Of a stretch of DNA of 63,617 nt, positions 53,650 through 62,714 are shown piece after piece. The DNA lies in contig NZ_JAPIVK010000030.1 of assembly GCF_026183675.1 (NCBI RefSeq), positions 1 to 63,617 of the forward strand. The letters run 5' to 3'. The stretch's first letter is position 1. The number at the start of each line of letters is the position of its first letter. The stretch comes from Microbulbifer halophilus (GTDB lineage: Bacteria; Pseudomonadota; Gammaproteobacteria; Pseudomonadales; Cellvibrionaceae). The notes beneath the pieces are model-generated. The model was not told where the DNA came from, did not search any database, and worked only from the letters and a program-made list of their open reading frames with translations. The translations under genes and the position numbers were made by a program.

Positions 53650-54729
53650 TTACCCATCCCATACCCTTGCAGTTTCTGAGTCAAAGAAAGCGACTTCTAA
53701 CGGATACCTTGTGTGCCTTATTGTGGCTAAATTTTTAGCTCTTTGTATTATTGTTTTATTAACGGTGTTGTCTGGGTCGCCGAAAATTCCAACATAGAGC
53801 TTTCTAAACCTCCCCCTTGCCAGCCTGGTAAGAATATGATCGTCATTTTCGGCTAGTGAGTGACCAAAGATGAAAAAGCAATGTGTACTTTTTTGGGCAT
53901 TAGCTGTAAGTACTTTGAATCCCTGGTAAAGGTATGCATTGTGGCGAATCTTGTTCTTTTTCTGGGTGCTTGTTCCTTCGGCAACAAAGAGTGGGTATTT
54001 ATTTTCGCTGATCGCTCTTCGCGCTTGATCTACCAAGCGTTCTCCGCTACGAATCCAGGTATATTTCTGAAGTTCTGATCCTGAGTCAAAAAGATGTAGA
54101 GCGCCATGAAGGAAAAATATGTTTGCGCTATGCGCGGCTGTTTCGCCCTGCCATACAACATAATCAGATTCTGGAAGGTCTTCGTCATTTCCAAAACTGT
54201 CATTTTTCTTTAATTTTATTTGGTCTTCGGCGAATGGATTCCCCTCATTCATGAGAGTCCAATACAAAAGAAGGTCATAGTTTAAGGTAAATACATATCC
54301 GCCATTGTGAGCTTCTGAGCCTATGAAATAATTTAGAAACCTTCGACAAGACCAGAATTTATTTTCATCTATATCATTAGGGGATGCTGGGTGAGCCCCA
54401 GCTATGGTCGTTACGAGGAGATCTTTTAAGGCGGTGGCATGTGCTGCCATTTTATTGCCGCCTTCTATTTCATTTTGTGTGTAGATGGGGATAATTTTGG
54501 CGCTATTCTCAAGTGCTTTAATAGCTTCCTCGAAGTCTTGTGTATTGAGAGAATCAAATACTCGCTTGGCTTCAGGGATGGCAGAAAAGTCGGCTTGACC
54601 AAAAAGTGATGCGTAATGGAATATGTCTGCGCGGCAGGCAATGCTAAATCCATTGCCTAAGAGTAAGTGCCGCTTAGAAAATCTCGCGGAGTCTGAGATT
54701 GCGTCATCAAAGCTTACAATTTCATCCAT
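53650..54729 (-). CDS. SIR2-like protein (DUF4917), candidate defence effector
   Basis: The 359-residue protein has the hallmarks of a SIR2-like fold: LLLGNGFSIA near residues 22-31 (nucleotide-binding glycine turn), FTLNYDLLLYW at 147-157 (the NYD motif of SIR2-like NADases), FFLHGALHLF at 205-214 with a candidate catalytic His, and FIFGHSLAENDDHIL at 286-300. It matches what I know of DUF4917. SIR2-like domains in several phage-defence systems deplete NAD after infection. It lies between hsdS and mcrB in one transcript and is AT-richer than its surroundings. The NADase activity is inferred. Confidence 0.7.
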   Translation of the reverse strand: MDEIVSFDDAISDSARFSKRHLLLGNGFSIACRADIFHYASLFGQADFSAIPEAKRVFDSLNTQDFEEAIKALENSAKIIPIYTQNEIEGGNKMAAHATALKDLLVTTIAGAHPASPNDIDENKFWSCRRFLNYFIGSEAHNGGYVFTLNYDLLLYWTLMNEGNPFAEDQIKLKKNDSFGNDEDLPESDYVVWQGETAAHSANIFFLHGALHLFDSGSELQKYTWIRSGERLVDQARRAISENKYPLFVAEGTSTQKKNKIRHNAYLYQGFKVLTANAQKSTHCFFIFGHSLAENDDHILTRLARGRFRKLYVGIFGDPDNTVNKTIIQRAKNLATIRHTRYPLEVAFFDSETARVWDG

Positions 54730-54742
54730 GCTCTAAGTCCGT

Positions 54743-55933
54743 TCAAATTTGTACTCTTCGTTTACCTGTTAGCAACTGCTGCACCAATGCCTTCTTTTCC
54801 TGTTTTAGGAAATCCAGTTTTTGCTGCAATATTTCGATTTCCTTGTCTGCTTTGCAAAGAACACTAGCAATTTTCTGTTGCTCATAGAGATCGGGGAAGG
54901 CCCATGAAATCTTATTGAAGTGGTTAAATTTAAGATTCCAAGTGTCGGAAACTAGGCCTTGAGAATTCCTGTAGAATACATGCACAAGTTCAGGTAGTTT
55001 GAATAAATAAGAAGCAAACGCAGGCACTATCTTGTCGCCGGGAATTACGATTGTATAAGCAGGACTTACAATGCCTTCCTTGTCCGACAAGCTAGAACGG
55101 CCTTGCCACATCCGCATAGTGTTGTAGCCAATATCATTTACGCAAATGCGCCGATATTTTGACTTGTCGTCATTTGATGTGTTTTTACGACCAGTGTCTT
55201 CCTGATACATAACTCCAACATCAGCAGTTATTGATAGCAGTGGAAGGTCTTCCCGATTGGTTTCCACCCGTTCTTTAAAGAGATTGCCAAGCTTGTACAT
55301 CTTCCAGTCCCCACCAAATCTAACCCCATTCTCATCCACTAGGCGCTTCTTGCCGGTAAGCAGCTGTTGCATCAGCGCCTTTTTCTGCTGCCGGCTGTTG
55401 ACCAGCAGTTTTTCTGTGGTAGTGATCGCCTTGTCCCAGGTGGACAGGATTTGGGCGATTTTCTTTTGCTCCCAGGTGGGGGGAAGGTTTACGGGGTACT
55501 CTTTAACCGATTCGGTATCTAATCGGCCAGTACCATGTCCAGCAGTACTTACAAGCTGCCTGATTCTGTGCTTTTCGCCAGCCAATAAAAAAGAAAGGAA
55601 GAGGCCATCCACATCTTTTTTGGGAACTAATGCCTTTAAGTCTTGGTTGAATGCTAATTCTCTAGTGGCATAGCCAACAGGAAAGTCCTTTAGCAGAGTC
55701 ATTCCGCGCACAAGTATCAAACTTGAGCCCTTCGGTGCTCTTTTAGCTGAGCGAAAACCTTCGCTACTCAGTTTATCGACACTATTTTCAAGGTAATGAC
55801 CTTTAAGATCTTTTCCCGATATCCAAGGATAATTGCCTCCCCAATAGGTATCATTTTTTTTGCTAGGAGTTCCGCCAGAAGAAAACTTAGCAAGTTCTCC
55901 TATTTGAGTAGGTTTCCAGCCTTTAGGCACCAT
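54743..55933 (-). CDS. hsdS: type I restriction enzyme, S (specificity) subunit
   Basis: The 396-residue protein has two target-recognition domains, beginning GWKPTQIGELAKFSSGGTPSKKN and WKMYKLGNLFKERVETN, each followed by a conserved coiled-coil spacer ending in QQLLTGKKRL and QQLLTGKRRV. Both halves therefore specify parts of a bipartite DNA site. ATG 55933 (MVPKGWKP) is chosen over a TTG two codons upstream. It overlaps the end of hsdM by 11 bp. The recognition domains are AT-rich, as is usual for frequently exchanged S subunits. Confidence 0.93.
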   Translation of the reverse strand: MVPKGWKPTQIGELAKFSSGGTPSKKNDTYWGGNYPWISGKDLKGHYLENSVDKLSSEGFRSAKRAPKGSSLILVRGMTLLKDFPVGYATRELAFNQDLKALVPKKDVDGLFLSFLLAGEKHRIRQLVSTAGHGTGRLDTESVKEYPVNLPPTWEQKKIAQILSTWDKAITTTEKLLVNSRQQKKALMQQLLTGKKRLVDENGVRFGGDWKMYKLGNLFKERVETNREDLPLLSITADVGVMYQEDTGRKNTSNDDKSKYRRICVNDIGYNTMRMWQGRSSLSDKEGIVSPAYTIVIPGDKIVPAFASYLFKLPELVHVFYRNSQGLVSDTWNLKFNHFNKISWAFPDLYEQQKIASVLCKADKEIEILQQKLDFLKQEKKALVQQLLTGKRRVQI

Positions 55934-57446
55934 AGCCAAGCTCCTCTAGATACTTGACCATTTCGCCTTCCAGCTCGTTGAGTTGGGCCTTCAGCCGCTC
56001 GCGCTCCGCGCGTACCGCCAACAGATCGATCTCCTCCTCTTCCTCAAAGGTATCCACATAGCGCGGAATATTTAGGTTGTAGTCGTTCTCGCGGACCTCA
56101 TCGAGATCGGCGACATAGGCGTACTTGTCCACATCGGCGCCGGCGTGGTAGGTATCCACTATCTTGCGGATATTGTCCCCGGTCAGCAGGTTCTGGTTCT
56201 TGCCTGCCTTGAACTCGCGGCTGGCGTCGATAAACATGATCGAGTCGTCGGCCTTGTTGCGGCTGAAGATCAGGATGGCGGCGGGGATGCCGGTGCCGTA
56301 GAAGAGTTTTTCCGGCAGACCGATCACCGTGTCCAGCAGGTTCTCCTCGATCAGCTGCTTGCGGATCTTGCCCTCGCTGCTGCCGCGGAACAGCACGCCA
56401 TGGGGCACCACCACGCCCATGCGCCCACTCTTCGGCTTCAGCGTCTCGATCATATGTAGGATAAAGGCGTAGTCACCCTTGGCCTTCGGCGGCACGCCGC
56501 GGCGGAAGCGGCCGAACTTGTCGTTCTTGGCCTCGTCGTGGCCCCACTTGTCCAGGGAGAAGGGTGGATTGGCGGTGACGATATCGAACAGCATCAGGGT
56601 GCCGTGCTTGTCCAGCAGCTTGGGGTTGCGGATGGTATCGCCCCACTCGATCTTGTGGTTGTCCTCGCCGTGCAGAAACATGTTCATCTTTGCCAGCGAC
56701 CAGGTGGAGCCGATGGCCTCCTGGCCGTAGAGGGCGTATTTCTTGCTGCCGTGCTTGTCCACCACCTTGCGCCCGCATTTCATCAGCAGAGAGCCGGAAC
56801 CGCAGGCCGGATCGCAGATGGACTCCCCGGGCTGCGGGTCCAGCAGTTCGGCGATCAGGTCGGACACTTCCGGCGGAGTGTAAAACTCGCCGGCCTTCTG
56901 GCCGCCGCTGGCGGCAAAGTTCTTGATCAGGTATTCGTAGCCGTTGCCGATCACGTCCAGGCTGCCGACGCGGCTGGGCCTGAGGTTGAGTTCCGGCTTG
57001 GCGAAGTCCTCCAGCAGGTGGCGCAGGATGGTGTTCTTCTGCTTCTCCTCGCCCAGCCTGTCGGTGTTGAAGGAGATATCCTGGAACACGCTCTTGCCGG
57101 CGTCTTTCAGCTTGGTGCCGTTGGCCTCCTCGATCGCGTGCAGCGCCTGGTCGATGCGCTCGCCGTTGCCGGGCTCGTGGCGGTGTTCCCACAGGGTGTA
57201 GAAACTGGCGCTTTTGGGCAGTACGAAGCGCTCGCTCTTCATCATCTCCTCGATCAGCTCCGGCTCGTCGCCATACTGCTGCAGATATTCTTCATAGTGA
57301 TCCTGCCACACATCGGAGATGTACTTCACGAACAGCATGGTGAGGATAAAGTCTTTGTAGGTGTCGGCGCTGATGGTGCCGCGGAAGGTGTCGCAGGCAT
57401 TCCATAATGCCTTATTGATACTGTCCTGGTTGATCTTGTCGTTCAT
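55923..57446 (-). CDS. hsdM: type I restriction enzyme, M (methyltransferase) subunit
   Basis: The 507-residue adenine methyltransferase has the N-terminal HsdM helical domain. SAM motif I is DPACGSGSLLM near residue 210 and the catalytic motif IV is NPPFSLDKWG near 295. A C-terminal coiled coil (LLAVRAERERLKAQLNELEGEMVKYLEELGYG) completes it. It is the first gene of the eight-gene operon and protects host DNA as part of the M2S complex. Confidence 0.95.
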   Translation of the reverse strand: MNDKINQDSINKALWNACDTFRGTISADTYKDFILTMLFVKYISDVWQDHYEEYLQQYGDEPELIEEMMKSERFVLPKSASFYTLWEHRHEPGNGERIDQALHAIEEANGTKLKDAGKSVFQDISFNTDRLGEEKQKNTILRHLLEDFAKPELNLRPSRVGSLDVIGNGYEYLIKNFAASGGQKAGEFYTPPEVSDLIAELLDPQPGESICDPACGSGSLLMKCGRKVVDKHGSKKYALYGQEAIGSTWSLAKMNMFLHGEDNHKIEWGDTIRNPKLLDKHGTLMLFDIVTANPPFSLDKWGHDEAKNDKFGRFRRGVPPKAKGDYAFILHMIETLKPKSGRMGVVVPHGVLFRGSSEGKIRKQLIEENLLDTVIGLPEKLFYGTGIPAAILIFSRNKADDSIMFIDASREFKAGKNQNLLTGDNIRKIVDTYHAGADVDKYAYVADLDEVRENDYNLNIPRYVDTFEEEEEIDLLAVRAERERLKAQLNELEGEMVKYLEELGYGA

Positions 57447-57624
57447 CGGGTTACTGCTCTTTAGGGCAACCGGCCCTGTTAAATTCTGTGCAGATACTGC
57501 TTTTGGGAGGCTGCCTTCGCCTATTCGCTGTGAGCTTGGGCAGTCTAGTAGTGGGGTTGTTCGCGTAATCTGCTGATTTTACAGCGGATTGTGGCTGTGT
57601 TCACTCCGGAGGGGAGGTGAGAAG

Positions 57625-57653
57625 TTGGACTATAAATACACTAGTTGTATAAT
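57625..57653 (+). promoter_or_regulatory. strong sigma-70-type promoter with internal dyad, pointing away from hsdM
   Basis: TTGGAC (57625-57630), a 17-bp spacer and TATAAT (57648-57653) make the best sigma-70 promoter in the window. The dyad ATACA-N5-TGTAT (57636-57650) overlaps the spacer and -10 and could be an operator. The gap 57447-57740 has no plus-strand gene; the first one downstream is the DTW gene at 58184, across the antisense of the acetyltransferase. Confidence 0.65.
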
Positions 57654-57740
57654 TTTTGTTCGTGTTTGGACCCTAGCGGCAGGGGGTGGGTGGGGTGCTG
57701 AGCGCTTAAAATGCGGCGGCAAGCTCTGATTGGTATTCGA

Positions 57741-58181
57741 TTATCGGCGCACTCGATAGCGCATCAATACAATATCGCGCCCCTGTCGCCGATAGGTACT
57801 GAATCGGTCAACAATCGAACTCGGAAGCCCGTCAGTATCCTCCTCCTCAAACCCCAAAGACCGATAAAACGGCACCAGGTGCGCATAGGGAAAGGTGAAA
57901 GTTTGATCGCCAAAAGCCTCCCCCATACTCTCGAGCAGTAGGCGGGCGACACCTTGCCCCTGGTGGCCCGGCGCCACAGCCACCCCCGCCAGCAATTGAG
58001 CATCTGCTACCTGTCTCAGACAACCACAGGCAATAATCTGTTGCACCGCATCCCTTATGACCACACAGCGATCATGCCGCCGCGCTTTGCCGCGAAATTT
58101 GTGCGTGCGGTAGAATTTATTGGCCAGCGGTATTTCCGCCTCCGAGAGCCAGTGCGCCAAGAAATCTGGATTGTTACTCAT
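57741..58181 (-). CDS. GNAT family N-acetyltransferase
   Basis: The 146-residue protein carries the acetyl-CoA-binding GVAVAPGHQGQGVARLLLESM and the late aromatic FYRSLGFEEE of GNAT enzymes. The substrate is unknown. Its ATG (58179-58181, read in reverse) lies 2 bp from the ATG of the divergent DTW gene, so its promoter must lie inside that gene. Confidence 0.88.
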   Translation of the reverse strand: MSNNPDFLAHWLSEAEIPLANKFYRTHKFRGKARRHDRCVVIRDAVQQIIACGCLRQVADAQLLAGVAVAPGHQGQGVARLLLESMGEAFGDQTFTFPYAHLVPFYRSLGFEEEDTDGLPSSIVDRFSTYRRQGRDIVLMRYRVRR

Positions 58182-58183
58182 CT

Positions 58184-58756
58184 ATGCCGCGCCAAATCTG
58201 CCCCACTTGCCAGCGCCCACTGAAGGTCTGTTACTGCAGCGCCCTGGTCCACATCGCCAATCGGATCAAGGTGCTGATCATACAGCACCCGCTGGAACAG
58301 AAGCACCCGTTCAATACCGGGCGTATGGCGTATCTGTGTCTGGACAACAGTGAGCTGGTGGTGGCGGAGAGTCTGTCTGAGGCGGAGTTGGAGCGGCTGC
58401 TGGAACCCCCTTCGGCCTTGCTCTATCCGTCGCTGGACTGGCTTCCGGAAGTGGAGCAGGTGGAGCCCGGCAGTGTGCAGGCGCGGGCGCTGGAGCGGTT
58501 GGTGGTGATTGATGCCAGCTGGCGGAAATCCAAGAAGATGCTGCACCTCCATCCGAGGCTGCAGCGGTTGCCGCGGGTCAGTTTTGAGGGGGAGTTACGG
58601 TCCAATTACCAGATTCGTCGCTCTTCGCTCGCCAATAGTCTGTCTACGTTGGAGAGTATTGTGGTGGCTATGGGGCAGTTGGAGCCGGAGGGAGATTTTG
58701 AGGGCATGCTGGGGCCGTTTGAGAGGATGGTTTCGTTGCAGAAGCGGAGCTTCTAG
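58184..58756 (+). CDS. DTW domain protein, tRNA-uridine aminocarboxypropyltransferase (TapT type)
   Basis: The 190-residue protein has the N-terminal cysteine set CPTCQRPLKVCYC, the IIQHPLEQKHPFNTGRM motif, VIDASWRKSKKM (the DTW/DxTW position, here D-A-S-W) and NYQIRR. TapT enzymes add the acp group to uridine 47 of tRNAs from SAM. The Cys motif near residue 6 confirms the start, only 2 bp from the divergent acetyltransferase start. Its likely promoter is the strong one at 57625, about 530 bp upstream. Confidence 0.85.
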   Translation: MPRQICPTCQRPLKVCYCSALVHIANRIKVLIIQHPLEQKHPFNTGRMAYLCLDNSELVVAESLSEAELERLLEPPSALLYPSLDWLPEVEQVEPGSVQARALERLVVIDASWRKSKKMLHLHPRLQRLPRVSFEGELRSNYQIRRSSLANSLSTLESIVVAMGQLEPEGDFEGMLGPFERMVSLQKRSF

Positions 58757-58900
58757 AGGGGGATGGGCACGCTGCGCTTGGCACGTCCTACGGGCTGACT
58801 GGTGGGCCATCCGGGTTCGAGACCGGAGGGCTTCGGTGTCAGGGTTCGTCGCTCCGGGGCTTTTCCCTGGATTCCGGCCTTCGCCGGAATGACGAAAGGG
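58757..58900. repeat. dispersed repeats (inverse family D and family B)
   Basis: GATGGGCACGCTGCGCTTGG and CACGTCCTAC near 58762-58792 are the inverse of the unit at 30665. GGATTCCGGCCTTCGCCGGA and ATGACG near 58869-58894 form a family B hairpin. The 262-bp gap 58757-59018 has no other feature. Confidence 0.6.
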
Positions 58901-59018
58901 GGAGGCTGGCTTGGGGTGTATGGATGGGGAGACGCGGTGGGGCTAAAACTGGATAATGCGCGCCTCAGTTTACGGCTTGCCGCAGCCTCCAGCCCCGCAC
59001 CAGCGAGACAGTCCCGCA

Positions 59019-61217
59019 ATGGAAATCAACGTCAACTTCCTCGATAACCTCCGCCTCGAAGCCAAGTTCGATGACTTCACGGTCATCACCGACCAGCCCA
59101 TTCGCTACAAGGGCGACGGTTCGGCGCCCAGTCCGTTCGATTACTTCCTGGCGTCCTCGGCGCTGTGTGCGGCCTACTTTGTTCGCGTTTACTGCAAGGC
59201 GCGCGATATTCCCACCCACAATATCCGACTGTCGCAGAACAATATTATCGACCCGGACAACCGCTATAACCAGATCTTCAAGATCCAGGTGGAGCTGCCG
59301 GAGGATATCTCGGAGAAGGATCGGCAGGGCATTCTGCGTTCCATCGATCGCTGTACGGTCAAGAAGGTGGTGCAGACCGGGCCCGAGTTCCAGATCGAGA
59401 CGGTGGAGAACCTGGCGGAGGATGCCCAGGCGCTGCTGATGGTGCAGCCGGACAGCGAGCACCGCACCTTTATCGAGGGCAAGGATCTGCCGCTGGAGCA
59501 GACCATCGCCAATATGACCGGCCTGCTGGCGGATCTCGGCATGAAGATCGAGATCGCCTCCTGGCGCAATATCGTGCCCCATGTGTGGTCGCTGCATATC
59601 CGCGATGCGGCCTCGCCCATGTGCTTTACCAACGGCAAGGGGGCCACCAAGGAGGCGGCGCTGTGTTCGGCGCTGGGGGAGTTTCTCGAGCGGCTGAACT
59701 GCAACTTCTTCTACAACGACCAGTACTTCGGCGAGGAGATCGCCAACAGCGATTTTGTCCACTACCCGAACGAGCGCTGGTTTGCGCCGGGGTCAGAGGA
59801 CGAACTGCCGGCGGGCATCCTGGACGACCACACCCGCGCCATCTACGATCCGGACGGTGAGCTGCGCGGTTCCAACCTGATCGACACCAACTCCGGCCGC
59901 GCCGATCGCGGTATCTGCTCGCTGCCGTTTGTGCGCCGCTCGGACGGCGAGGTGGTGTATTTCCCGTCCAACCTGATAGAGAACCTGTACCTGAGCAACG
60001 GCATGAGCGCCGGCAATACGCTGGCCGAGGCCGAGGTGCAGTGCCTGTCGGAAATCTTCGAGCGGGCGGTGAAGAAGGAGATTATCGAACAGGAGATCGC
60101 GCTGCCGGATGTGCCGCGCGAGGTGCTGGCGCAGTACCCGGATATCGTCGAGGCGGTGGCGGCGCTGGAGCAGCAGGGCTTCCCGATCCTGGTCAAGGAT
60201 GCGTCCCTGGGCGGGCGCTTCCCGGTGATGTGCGTAACGCTGATGAACCCGCGCACCGGCGGTGTGTTTGCGTCCTTCGGCGCGCACTCCAGCTTCCATG
60301 TGGCGCTGGAGCGCAGCCTGACCGAGCTGATGCAGGGCCGCAGTTTCGAGGGCCTGAACGACGTGCCGCCGCCGACCTTCAGTAGTGAGGCGGTGACCGA
60401 GCCCAACAACTATGTCGAGCACTTTATCGATTCCACCGGCGTGGTTTCCTGGCGCTTCTTCAGCGCCAAAGCGGATTACCAGTTCGTGGAATGGGGTTTC
60501 TCCGGCGAGCATGCGGATAGCAACGAGACCGAGGCGGACCGCCTGTTCGGTACTCTCGAGGCGCTGGGCAAGGAGGTGTACGTGGCCGTCTACGAAGACC
60601 TGGGCGCGCCCACCTGCCGTATCCTGGTGCCGGGTTACTCCGAGGTCTACCCGGCCGAGGATCTGGTCTGGGACAACACCAACAAGGCGCTGGATTACCG
60701 CGAGGATATCCTCAACCTCCACTCCCTGAGCGATGCACAGCTCGAGGACCTGGTGGTTCGGCTGGAAGAGAGCCAGATCGACAATTACGAGACCATCATT
60801 ACGTTGATCGGTGTCGAATTCGACGAGAACACCGTCTGGGGACAGTTGACGGTGCTGGAGCTGAAACTGCTGATCTGCCTGGCGCTGCAGTGGCACGAAG
60901 AGGCGCTGGATCTTGTGGAAATGTTCCTGCAGTACAACGACAACACGGTGGAGCGCGGGCTCTTTTACCAGGCGGTGAATGCGGTATTGGAAGTGGTGCT
61001 GGATGAGGAGCTGGCGCTGGACGATTACCTGGCCAATTTCCGGCGTATGTTCGGCAAGGAGACCATGGAGGCCGTGGTCGGCTCCGTGGATGGCAGTGTG
61101 CGCTTCCACGGCCTGACGCCGACCAATATGCAGTTGGAGGGGTTGGACAAGCACCTGCGGTTGATTGAGAGTTATAAAAAGCTGCATGCTGCGCGCGCCG
61201 CAAAAATGGCCGGTTGA
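59019..61217 (+). CDS. OsmC domain / YcaO domain protein
   Basis: The 732-residue protein has an N-terminal OsmC-like domain (about residues 1-135; IRYKGDGSAPSPFDYFLASSALCAAYFVRVYC). A central YcaO domain (about 190-570) holds the ATP/Mg-binding glutamates of GKGATKEAALCSALGEFLERLNC and NGMSAGNTLAEAEVQCLSEIFERAV. A helical C-terminal extension follows. YcaO enzymes activate amide carbonyls with ATP; the housekeeping E. coli YcaO is linked to ribosomal protein S12 methylthiolation. No peptide-precursor or partner gene is adjacent, so a natural-product role is unlikely. ATG 59019 begins MEINVNFLDN. Confidence 0.9.
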   Translation: MEINVNFLDNLRLEAKFDDFTVITDQPIRYKGDGSAPSPFDYFLASSALCAAYFVRVYCKARDIPTHNIRLSQNNIIDPDNRYNQIFKIQVELPEDISEKDRQGILRSIDRCTVKKVVQTGPEFQIETVENLAEDAQALLMVQPDSEHRTFIEGKDLPLEQTIANMTGLLADLGMKIEIASWRNIVPHVWSLHIRDAASPMCFTNGKGATKEAALCSALGEFLERLNCNFFYNDQYFGEEIANSDFVHYPNERWFAPGSEDELPAGILDDHTRAIYDPDGELRGSNLIDTNSGRADRGICSLPFVRRSDGEVVYFPSNLIENLYLSNGMSAGNTLAEAEVQCLSEIFERAVKKEIIEQEIALPDVPREVLAQYPDIVEAVAALEQQGFPILVKDASLGGRFPVMCVTLMNPRTGGVFASFGAHSSFHVALERSLTELMQGRSFEGLNDVPPPTFSSEAVTEPNNYVEHFIDSTGVVSWRFFSAKADYQFVEWGFSGEHADSNETEADRLFGTLEALGKEVYVAVYEDLGAPTCRILVPGYSEVYPAEDLVWDNTNKALDYREDILNLHSLSDAQLEDLVVRLEESQIDNYETIITLIGVEFDENTVWGQLTVLELKLLICLALQWHEEALDLVEMFLQYNDNTVERGLFYQAVNAVLEVVLDEELALDDYLANFRRMFGKETMEAVVGSVDGSVRFHGLTPTNMQLEGLDKHLRLIESYKKLHAARAAKMAG

Positions 61218-61228
61218 GCCCCTCCTCT

Positions 61229-61300
61229 TGTAGGAGCCTGCTTGCAGGCGAGCGGCTGGGGCAGGACTCGACCACTATTCGCCTGCAAGCAGGCTCCTAC
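61229..61300. repeat. REP-like inverted pair, family A
   Basis: TGTAGGAGCCTGC-TTGCAGGCGA (61229-61252) and TTCGCCTGCAAGCAGG-CTCCTAC (61278-61300) form a near-perfect head-to-head pair, the best preserved of this family in the window. Confidence 0.85.
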
Positions 61301-61355
61301 GGGCTAATGCCAACTGCGATCATTCCTGATAAATTAACTGCAAATTTGAAAAACC

Positions 61356-62168
61356 ATGGAGATCGCGTTGATAGAAGAGAGTGTCCGCAAGGAAATTTCC
61401 AGGAGGCTGGCGGCGGCCGAGCAGGAGCACAATGTAAAAATCCTTTACTGCTGCGAATCCGGTAGCCGGGCCTGGGGATTTGCATCCCCGGATTCCGACT
61501 ATGATGTGCGCTTTATCTATGTTCGTCCGGAAGAGTGGTATCTGTCGTTTGATGTGGAAAGCCGCAGGGATGTGATCGAGTACCCGATAGTCGATGAGAT
61601 CGACTGCAGCGGATGGGATCTGCGCAAAGCCCTTTACCTATTTACACGCACCAATGGTGCTTTGCTGGAATGGTTGAACAGCCCAATCCGGTATATCGAT
61701 AGAGGCGATCTGGCGGATCGCCTTAGGAAACTGGCTCCCGGGGCAATGAATGATATTGCGCTCTGCTATCACTATAGCCATATGGCCAGAAACAACGCGC
61801 GGGAGCACCTGGATAAAACCCGGGTAAAGCTCAAGAAGTATTTCTACGTTCTGAGGCCGCTGCTGGCTATTCGGTATATCCAGGCGGGTATGGGCGTTCC
61901 GCCGGTGGAGTTCGACAGGCTTGTCGAGGCGGTCGCGCCTGAGGAAATAAAAGCGGATATAGCCACGTTGCTGGAGAAAAAGCGGGTTACGCCTGAGCTT
62001 GGAAAAGGTGAGCGCATCGAGAGTATCAATCGCTTTGTTGCGTCTGAATTGGGAAGCCACGAGGAGAGATTCAAGGGGCAGGGCAGGCCGGATATTCTTG
62101 AGGGAAGAAAGGTGCGCGAAGAACTGAATGTGATTTTCAGGAATTCAATACGAAGCTGTCCGGAATAA
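61356..62168 (+). CDS. predicted nucleotidyltransferase (YcgL/COG3541 type)
   Basis: The 270-residue protein has the polymerase-beta-type core GSRAWGFASPDSDYDVRF at about residues 36-53, with the metal-binding Asp pair, followed by VDEIDCSGWDLRKALYLF. It belongs to the large stand-alone nucleotidyltransferases, not the small MNT antitoxins, and no HEPN toxin lies beside it. The substrate is unknown. An in-frame ATG precedes GTTGATAGAAGAGAG, so slight start uncertainty remains. Confidence 0.85.
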   Translation: MEIALIEESVRKEISRRLAAAEQEHNVKILYCCESGSRAWGFASPDSDYDVRFIYVRPEEWYLSFDVESRRDVIEYPIVDEIDCSGWDLRKALYLFTRTNGALLEWLNSPIRYIDRGDLADRLRKLAPGAMNDIALCYHYSHMARNNAREHLDKTRVKLKKYFYVLRPLLAIRYIQAGMGVPPVEFDRLVEAVAPEEIKADIATLLEKKRVTPELGKGERIESINRFVASELGSHEERFKGQGRPDILEGRKVREELNVIFRNSIRSCPE

Positions 62169-62221
62169 CTTCGAATTTACTTTTACGGCGAGCTACTCGC
62201 TTCTACAGGGGTGACATCCAG

Positions 62222-62355
62222 CCCCGTTCTGGACTCCGGCGTTCGCCGGAGTGGCGACGGCTGGGTAGGATGGGCAAGACGAAGGCAGAAAGCCGCTCCA
62301 TGCTTTTTCTGCATGTCGCTGCGCTTATCCGATTAGCACCTTTCCCAGGAAGGTG
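62222..62355. repeat. dispersed repeats (families B and D) and a hairpin
   Basis: CTGGACTCCGGCGTTCGCCG near 62231 is a family B unit and GGTAGGATGGGCAAG near 62266 starts a family D unit. CACCTT/AAGGTG (about 62337-62355) forms a hairpin. From here to 62714 the sequence becomes AT-richer and holds no supported gene. Confidence 0.5.
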
Positions 62356-62714
62356 CGATTGACGGTGGAGGTTAATGTTGCATGATCAGTTCTGGTCAGA
62401 ACCACTTGCGACAGGCTGTTCAGTGCAGCTTCTTTTCCTGACAGCGCAATACCATCACAAATCAGTCTTCTGTCGAATACATAAAGCAGCTTTCTGCGCA
62501 GTCAAGGCTTTGCGCTCGCAGGCCGAATCAGTTTTCTCTATTGGATTTTATTGCATTAGCGAGATAATAGGTTAATGGCCGATAGTTCTGGTGCGAAAGT
62601 GAAAGAATAAATGGTGCCAGAGTCGATTTTTTTGACTTTTTGCTACGAAACCAATCTGTTTAAATGTGGCTCACGGAAGTATTCCGTCCATGGCGTAAAA
62701 AAGGAGTGCACCTG

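Noticed and set aside
59793..61187. 464-codon open frame on the minus strand
   Set aside because: Antisense shadow of the YcaO gene.
61229..61300. Start of a CRISPR array, because of a repeated palindromic unit
   Set aside because: Only one inverted pair with an unequal spacer, no tandem array and no cas genes; it is an REP-like pair.
62375..62575. 66-codon open frame in the AT-rich gap
   Set aside because: No ribosome-binding site, no recognisable protein character and an upstream context of dispersed repeats.
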